A DNA stretch of 8,285 bases from DASPKS01 sp035628035. GTDB taxonomy: Bacteria; Bacteroidota; Rhodothermia; Rhodothermales; Rubricoccaceae. Shown here in pieces: positions 5,870 to 8,285 of the stretch (positions within the stretch are counted from its first letter, which is position 1; every line of letters begins with the position of its first letter). A program made the position numbers and the translations under genes. The stretch spans positions 1-8,285 of the forward strand of contig DASPKS010000219.1 of the NCBI GenBank assembly GCA_035628035.1, given 5' to 3'. The notes under the pieces were generated by a model. The model ran no database searches. It saw nothing but the letters and a program-made list of their open reading frames with translations, and was not told where the DNA came from.

Positions 5870-5908
5870 GCGCCCCGGGCGACGCGTCGCCCGGGGCGCT
5901 CGCGTTTT
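5870..5908 (+). terminator. Intrinsic terminator after the EF-hand lipoprotein gene
   Basis: Bases 5870-5899 form a perfect 30-base palindrome: a 13-bp stem (GCGCCCCGGGCGA and its complement) around a CGCG centre. It is followed by TCGCG and TTTT (5905-5908). The T-tract is on the plus-strand 3' side, so it serves the lipoprotein gene; it may also block read-through from the convergent NmrA-like gene, whose stop lies 26 bases away, though without a T-tract in that direction. Confidence 0.8.
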
Positions 5909-5924
5909 GGGGACCGGCGCCGCG

Positions 5925-6875
5925 CTATGCCAGCGGCATCTGGTGCGCGTGCTGCGCCAGCCAGTCTTCGAAGGGTTGCAGCGCCGGGTTCAGCGCCCGC
6001 GTCTGGGCCACGTCGCGCGCGGCGAGCACGTCGGGGCCGAAGTCGCGGTAGAACTGGAACATGTTGCCGACCTCGTCGGCGCCGGGGAAGCCGAAGCTGC
6101 GGAAGACGTCCGGCTCGACGGCGTTGTAGCGGACCTCCTGCCCGAGCGCGCGGCCCATCGCGGCGGCGATCTCACCGCCGGTGAGGTGGTCGCTGGCGAT
6201 CCCTACGGTCTGCCCGACGTATTGGTCGCCGGCCTTGAAGACGCCATAGGCGCACCGCCCGATGTCCTCGGCGGCGATCCCGGCCAGCGGCACGTCGCCC
6301 ATCGGCAGCGTGAGGGCGAGCACGCCGTCGGGGCCCGGCCGCGGGTTCAGCCCGAAGTAGATGAAGTTCTCCCAGTAGAACGACGCCATGAGGAACGTCG
6401 TCGGGACGCCGAGCGAGCGGAAGGCCTCGTCGGCCTCGGCCTTCGCGTCGAAGTGCGGCACCTTGTACTTCCCCTGGAGGGTGGGCATCCGGTCGTCGTC
6501 GAGGGGGATCCACTTCCGGGTGTCTTCGAGGGTGGACCAGACGACGTGCCGGAGCCCGGCGTCCTTCGCTGCGCGAGCGAGGTTCGTCGCCTGCGCGAGC
6601 TCCTTCTCGGGGGAGAAGTGCTCCCAGAAGTTGGTGACGCAGAAGGCGCCGTGGGCGCCGTCGAACGCCGCGCGGAGGCTGGCGGGGTCGTCGAGGTCGG
6701 CCGCGACGACCTCCGCGCCGCGCTCGGCCAGCGTGCGCGCCTTGTCGGCGTCGGGGTTGCGCGTGAGCGCGCGGGCGCGGAAGGGGCCGGCGGGGTCGGC
6801 GAGGATCGCGCGGACGAGTCCGCCGCCCTGCGCGCCCGTCGCGCCGACGACGGCGATGGTTTGTTGGTCGGCCAT
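5925..6875 (-). CDS. NmrA/HSCARG-like NAD(P)-binding protein (atypical SDR)
   Basis: The 316-residue protein is a full-length NmrA-family atypical short-chain dehydrogenase/reductase. The N-terminal Rossmann fold shows IAVVGATGAQGGGLVRAIL (7-25) with the Gly-rich GATGAQG loop. ALTRNPDA (36-43) has an Arg after the second strand, which favours NADP(H). AADLDDPASL (58-67) is the next dinucleotide-contacting loop. In place of the classical Tyr-x-x-x-Lys it has HFDAKAEADE (141-150), the same His-Phe-Asp-x-Lys arrangement as human HSCARG/NMRAL1. Family members act as redox-state sensors or as reductases of small quinones or ketones; many have no known substrate. It sits in the cytoplasm, with no signal peptide. 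The ATG at 6875 directly precedes the first strand. It converges on the lipoprotein gene and is divergent from the four-helix membrane protein over a 265-bp spacer. Whether it is an enzyme or a sensor cannot be settled from sequence. Confidence 0.9.
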   Translation of the reverse strand: MADQQTIAVVGATGAQGGGLVRAILADPAGPFRARALTRNPDADKARTLAERGAEVVAADLDDPASLRAAFDGAHGAFCVTNFWEHFSPEKELAQATNLARAAKDAGLRHVVWSTLEDTRKWIPLDDDRMPTLQGKYKVPHFDAKAEADEAFRSLGVPTTFLMASFYWENFIYFGLNPRPGPDGVLALTLPMGDVPLAGIAAEDIGRCAYGVFKAGDQYVGQTVGIASDHLTGGEIAAAMGRALGQEVRYNAVEPDVFRSFGFPGADEVGNMFQFYRDFGPDVLAARDVAQTRALNPALQPFEDWLAQHAHQMPLA

Positions 6876-6941
6876 GGGGTACCAGCGTTGGGGTGAGGGC
6901 CGGTCAGACGCGGCGCCCCGCGCGCGGATCCCCCGATGGTG

Positions 6942-6971
6942 GGCGGCAGAACCCCTTGTGATCCTGCCGCC
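6942..6971. repeat. 8-bp inverted repeat in the divergent spacer
   Basis: GGCGGCAG (6942-6949) and CTGCCGCC (6964-6971) are perfect inverted copies 14 bases apart. The spacing and location between two divergent genes would suit an operator for a dimeric regulator acting on one or both. GC-rich words of this length can also arise by chance. Confidence 0.3.
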
Positions 6972-7112
6972 TACGTTACCCGCCCGGCCCTCCGTGCGGC
7001 GGGCTCAACGCCGCCGCGCGGCCCCCGCCAATCGGCCCCCGCGGCGGATGGACACCCCGGTGCCGCCTGCAACCTTCGCCCTCGGGCCAGCGAAAACGGC
7101 GCCCGTCCCCCT

Positions 7113-7139
7113 GTTCGTTGAACCCACAACGGAACGAAC
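7113..7139 (+). promoter_or_regulatory. AT-richer inverted repeat abutting the start codon of the membrane-protein gene
   Basis: GTTCGTT (7113-7119) and AACGAAC (7133-7139) are perfect inverted copies, with the second ending one base before the ATG at 7141. A competing inner pairing, CGTTG (7116-7120) with CAACG (7127-7131), is also possible. The words are AT-richer than their surroundings. The site could be a regulator-binding site or an RNA hairpin masking the start codon. Confidence 0.35.
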
Positions 7140-7140
7140 C

Positions 7141-7617
7141 ATGCGCATCGCTTCTCTTTTCCGACCGGACTACGAGCGGTACGATGGCGTCCGCCCGATC
7201 AACGTCTACCTGCTCCGGCTCCTCTTTGTCCTGATGGTCGCGTTCGTGGCGACCGACGCGTGGAACACGATCCTCACGCACGAAGGCCCCTGGAATCACC
7301 GGGAGGCCGCGGCGTGGTGCATGTGGGCCTCGTACTCGCTGCTCGCCATCCTCGGCGTGTTCTACCCCCTGAAGCTGATCCCCATCGTGGCGTTCGACAT
7401 CCTCTACAAGCTGGTGTGGCTCGCCATCGTGGCCTACCCGCTGTGGCGGACGAACACGCTGGTCGGTTCCCCCGCCGAGGAGATGACCTACGCCTTCCTC
7501 TGGGTCGTCCTCCCCATCGTCGCCATGCCGTGGGGGTACGCGTTCAAGCGGTACGTGCTGAACCGCGCGCCCGAGCCGCCGCGCGGCGCGCCGGCCCCGA
7601 GCATGGCCGCCGCCTGA
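7141..7617 (+). CDS. Four-helix integral membrane protein, function unknown
   Basis: The predicted protein is 158 residues. A short conserved-looking cytoplasmic N-terminus (LFRPDYERYDGVRPINVY, 6-23) leads into four hydrophobic segments at about 22-42, 56-75, 77-101 and 116-135, then a Pro/Ala-rich tail (142-158). With four helices both ends should lie on the same side. Charged or polar residues near the membrane include Asp39, His47, His53, Lys78 and Lys90. I do not recognise a characterised family; it looks like an uncharacterised membrane protein of Bacteroidota-type genomes, and a DoxX-like fold is only a guess. The ATG at 7141 is chosen because the frame upstream is antisense to the NmrA-like gene. 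The SnoaL-like gene follows after 31 bases on the same strand, so the two may be co-transcribed. An inverted repeat directly precedes the start codon. Coding status is secure. Confidence 0.8.
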   Translation: MRIASLFRPDYERYDGVRPINVYLLRLLFVLMVAFVATDAWNTILTHEGPWNHREAAAWCMWASYSLLAILGVFYPLKLIPIVAFDILYKLVWLAIVAYPLWRTNTLVGSPAEEMTYAFLWVVLPIVAMPWGYAFKRYVLNRAPEPPRGAPAPSMAAA

Positions 7618-7648
7618 GCGGCCTCCCCGTTCGCACGCCCCACACCCC

Positions 7649-8038
7649 ATGGCCCAGCAGCCCGCCGTGTCGGTCGAAACGTTGAGGGCGATCACCGACG
7701 CCTTCAACGCCCACGACCTCGACGCGATCATGGCGTTCTTCGCCGACGATTGCTCGCTCGACATGCCCCGGGGGCCCGAGCCGTGGGGGCAGCGCTTCAC
7801 CGGCAAAGCGGCCGTGCGCGAGGCGCTCTCGACGCGCTTCCAGGGCCTCCCGGACGCCCACTACGGCGACGACCGGCACTGGCTCAGCGGGAATCTGGGC
7901 GTCTCCGAGTGGCTGCTGACCGGCACGACGCCCGAGGGCCGCCGGGTCCGCGTGCGGGGGTGCGACCACTGGGAGTTCCGCGACGGGAAGGTCCTCCGGA
8001 AGGACTCGTACTGGAAGATCGTGGAGCCTCCCGGGTGA
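7649..8038 (+). CDS. SnoaL-like/NTF2-fold protein
   Basis: The 129-residue protein has the length and pattern of the SnoaL-like/nuclear transport factor 2 superfamily, a small cone-shaped alpha+beta fold. The first helix TLRAITDAFNAHDLDAIMAFFADDC (11-35) carries the typical 'F-N-A-H-D-L-D' turn. FTGKAAVREALSTRF (50-64) matches the second helix unit. The strands WLSGNLGVSEWLLTG (78-92), RVRGCDHWEFRDGKV (101-115) and SYWKI (120-124) form the sheet. Members are hydrolases, isomerases, polyketide cyclases or simple ligand binders, and the sequence does not say which; the possible acid/base residues Asp74, Asp75, His77 and Asp106 face the expected pocket only by analogy. It follows the four-helix membrane protein by 31 bases and ends before a strong hairpin, so it is probably the last gene of a two-gene unit. 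Confidence 0.88.
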   Translation: MAQQPAVSVETLRAITDAFNAHDLDAIMAFFADDCSLDMPRGPEPWGQRFTGKAAVREALSTRFQGLPDAHYGDDRHWLSGNLGVSEWLLTGTTPEGRRVRVRGCDHWEFRDGKVLRKDSYWKIVEPPG

Positions 8039-8067
8039 GGGCCCCGCGCTGACGCGCGGCAGGTAAT

Positions 8068-8124
8068 GAAGGAAAAGCACGCGCCCGGCCTCCTCGCGGA
8101 GGCCGGGCGCGGCCCCTTCTTCTC
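8068..8124. terminator. Bidirectional intrinsic terminator
   Basis: A perfect 13-bp stem, GCGCCCGGCCTCC (8081-8093) with GGAGGCCGGGCGC (8098-8110), closes a TCGC loop. On the plus strand it is followed by a C/T-rich tract (CCCCTTCTTCTC), serving the SnoaL-like gene. On the minus strand it is followed by GTGCTTTTCCTTC (8080-8068), a good T-tract, suggesting that a gene also enters from the right. Confidence 0.8.
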
Positions 8125-8231
8125 ACGGTCTGCGGCCTCCGCCGCACCCCGTGCTCGTCCCACCGTTCGTCGCTCATGTACTCGTCCAGCGCCATGCGCT
8201 CGACGTCGGGGAGGCGGAGGTAGGGCGGCAT
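8123..8231 (-). CDS. Doubtful small or broken minus-strand gene at the right edge
   Basis: An ATG at 8231 opens a frame beginning MPPYLRLPDVERMALDEYM and continuing SDERWDEHG, with about 30 codons almost all ending in G or C, unlike the 18 codons upstream. The frame has no stop before the hairpin at 8081-8110; in frame it would run to 7884, antisense to the SnoaL-like gene, which is unlikely. A TGA at 8125-8123 lies one base out of frame just before the hairpin, so removing one G from the GGGG run at 8144-8147 would end the protein there at about 35 residues. The minus-strand T-tract of the hairpin also argues that a minus gene ends here. It may be a small protein, a frameshifted remnant, or the end of a gene from beyond the window; GPMPPY followed by an L-x-x-Y ending weakly recalls a cytochrome c C-terminus. 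Low certainty. Confidence 0.3.
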
Positions 8232-8285
8232 CGGTCCGGCGGAAGGTGGGGGATACCGCGCCAGACACCGGAGCGCCCGGTGGGG

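Larger units (their letters stand above)
6876..7140. other. Divergent intergenic spacer between the NmrA-like gene and the membrane-protein gene
   Basis: No gene is visible in these 265 bases; the plus-strand frame that reads through from inside the NmrA-like gene is a shadow. The spacer must hold promoters for both flanking genes. It contains two inverted repeats, listed separately (6942-6971 and 7113-7139). On the minus strand CGTAGG (6975-6970) recurs, the same word as in the phosphodiesterase/lipoprotein spacer, but about 100 bases before the NmrA-like start. Confidence 0.4.

Noticed and set aside
4139..6184. A 681-codon plus-strand open frame covering the phosphodiesterase, lipoprotein and end of the NmrA-like gene
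   Set aside because: It is antisense to two genes with complete catalytic motifs and out of frame with the lipoprotein; its translation is Arg/Ala/Gly/Val-rich with no family features, as expected from GC-rich shadow frames.
6388..7140. Upstream extension of the four-helix membrane protein to 6388
   Set aside because: The extension is antisense to the NmrA-like gene and reads as low-complexity Ser/Arg/Ala sequence; ATG 7141 precedes the plausible N-terminus.
1..8285. CRISPR array, tRNA, rRNA, insertion sequence, toxin-antitoxin or defence cassette
   Set aside because: No regularly spaced direct repeats, no recognisable tRNA or rRNA segments, no transposase or integrase and no defence or toxin domains were seen.

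Overview
The window is a GC-rich piece of bacterial chromosome (G or C at nearly every third codon position). It holds nine complete protein genes and a fragmentary gene at each edge. No start codon has a clear Shine-Dalgarno sequence; most are preceded by C- and T-rich leaders. That, with the gene content, fits a high-GC member of the Bacteroidota/Rhodothermota (for example a Rubricoccaceae-like marine bacterium). No rRNA or other taxonomic marker is present, so this is an inference.

Layout, left to right. A probable partial gene runs off the left edge on the minus strand (1-77). A SpoIIAA-like (STAS/SEC14-type) protein is at 335-700 (+). A 411-bp gene-free stretch follows. Then comes an orphan membrane histidine kinase (1112-2557, +), whose 3' end overlaps a convergent GNAT acetyltransferase (2452-2943, -). 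From a divergent spacer runs a two-gene unit: an isochorismatase-family cysteine hydrolase (3095-3685, +) and a DUF2255 protein (3682-4059, +), overlapping by 4 bases. A membrane-anchored nucleotide pyrophosphatase/phosphodiesterase-type hydrolase (4073-5371, -) follows. It is divergent from a small EF-hand lipoprotein (5524-5847, +) that ends in a strong hairpin terminator. Next is an NmrA/HSCARG-like NAD(P)-binding protein (5925-6875, -), divergent from a four-helix membrane protein of unknown function (7141-7617, +). That gene is followed closely by a SnoaL-like/NTF2-fold protein (7649-8038, +). A hairpin at 8081-8110 can terminate transcription from both sides, and a doubtful small minus-strand reading frame lies at the right edge.

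The genes do not form a recognisable pathway. They look like ordinary housekeeping and accessory metabolism in small units with many divergent and convergent junctions. I see no mobile element, CRISPR array, tRNA, rRNA, toxin-antitoxin pair or defence cassette, and nothing that makes a convincing new multi-gene system. The more interesting signals are regulatory or structural. A matching motif pair sits exactly 38 bases before both start codons of the phosphodiesterase/lipoprotein pair. Inverted repeats sit directly upstream of the four-helix membrane protein and of the hydrolase. The kinase has a long C-terminal tail antisense to the GNAT gene, which may reflect a frameshift at a G3C6 run.
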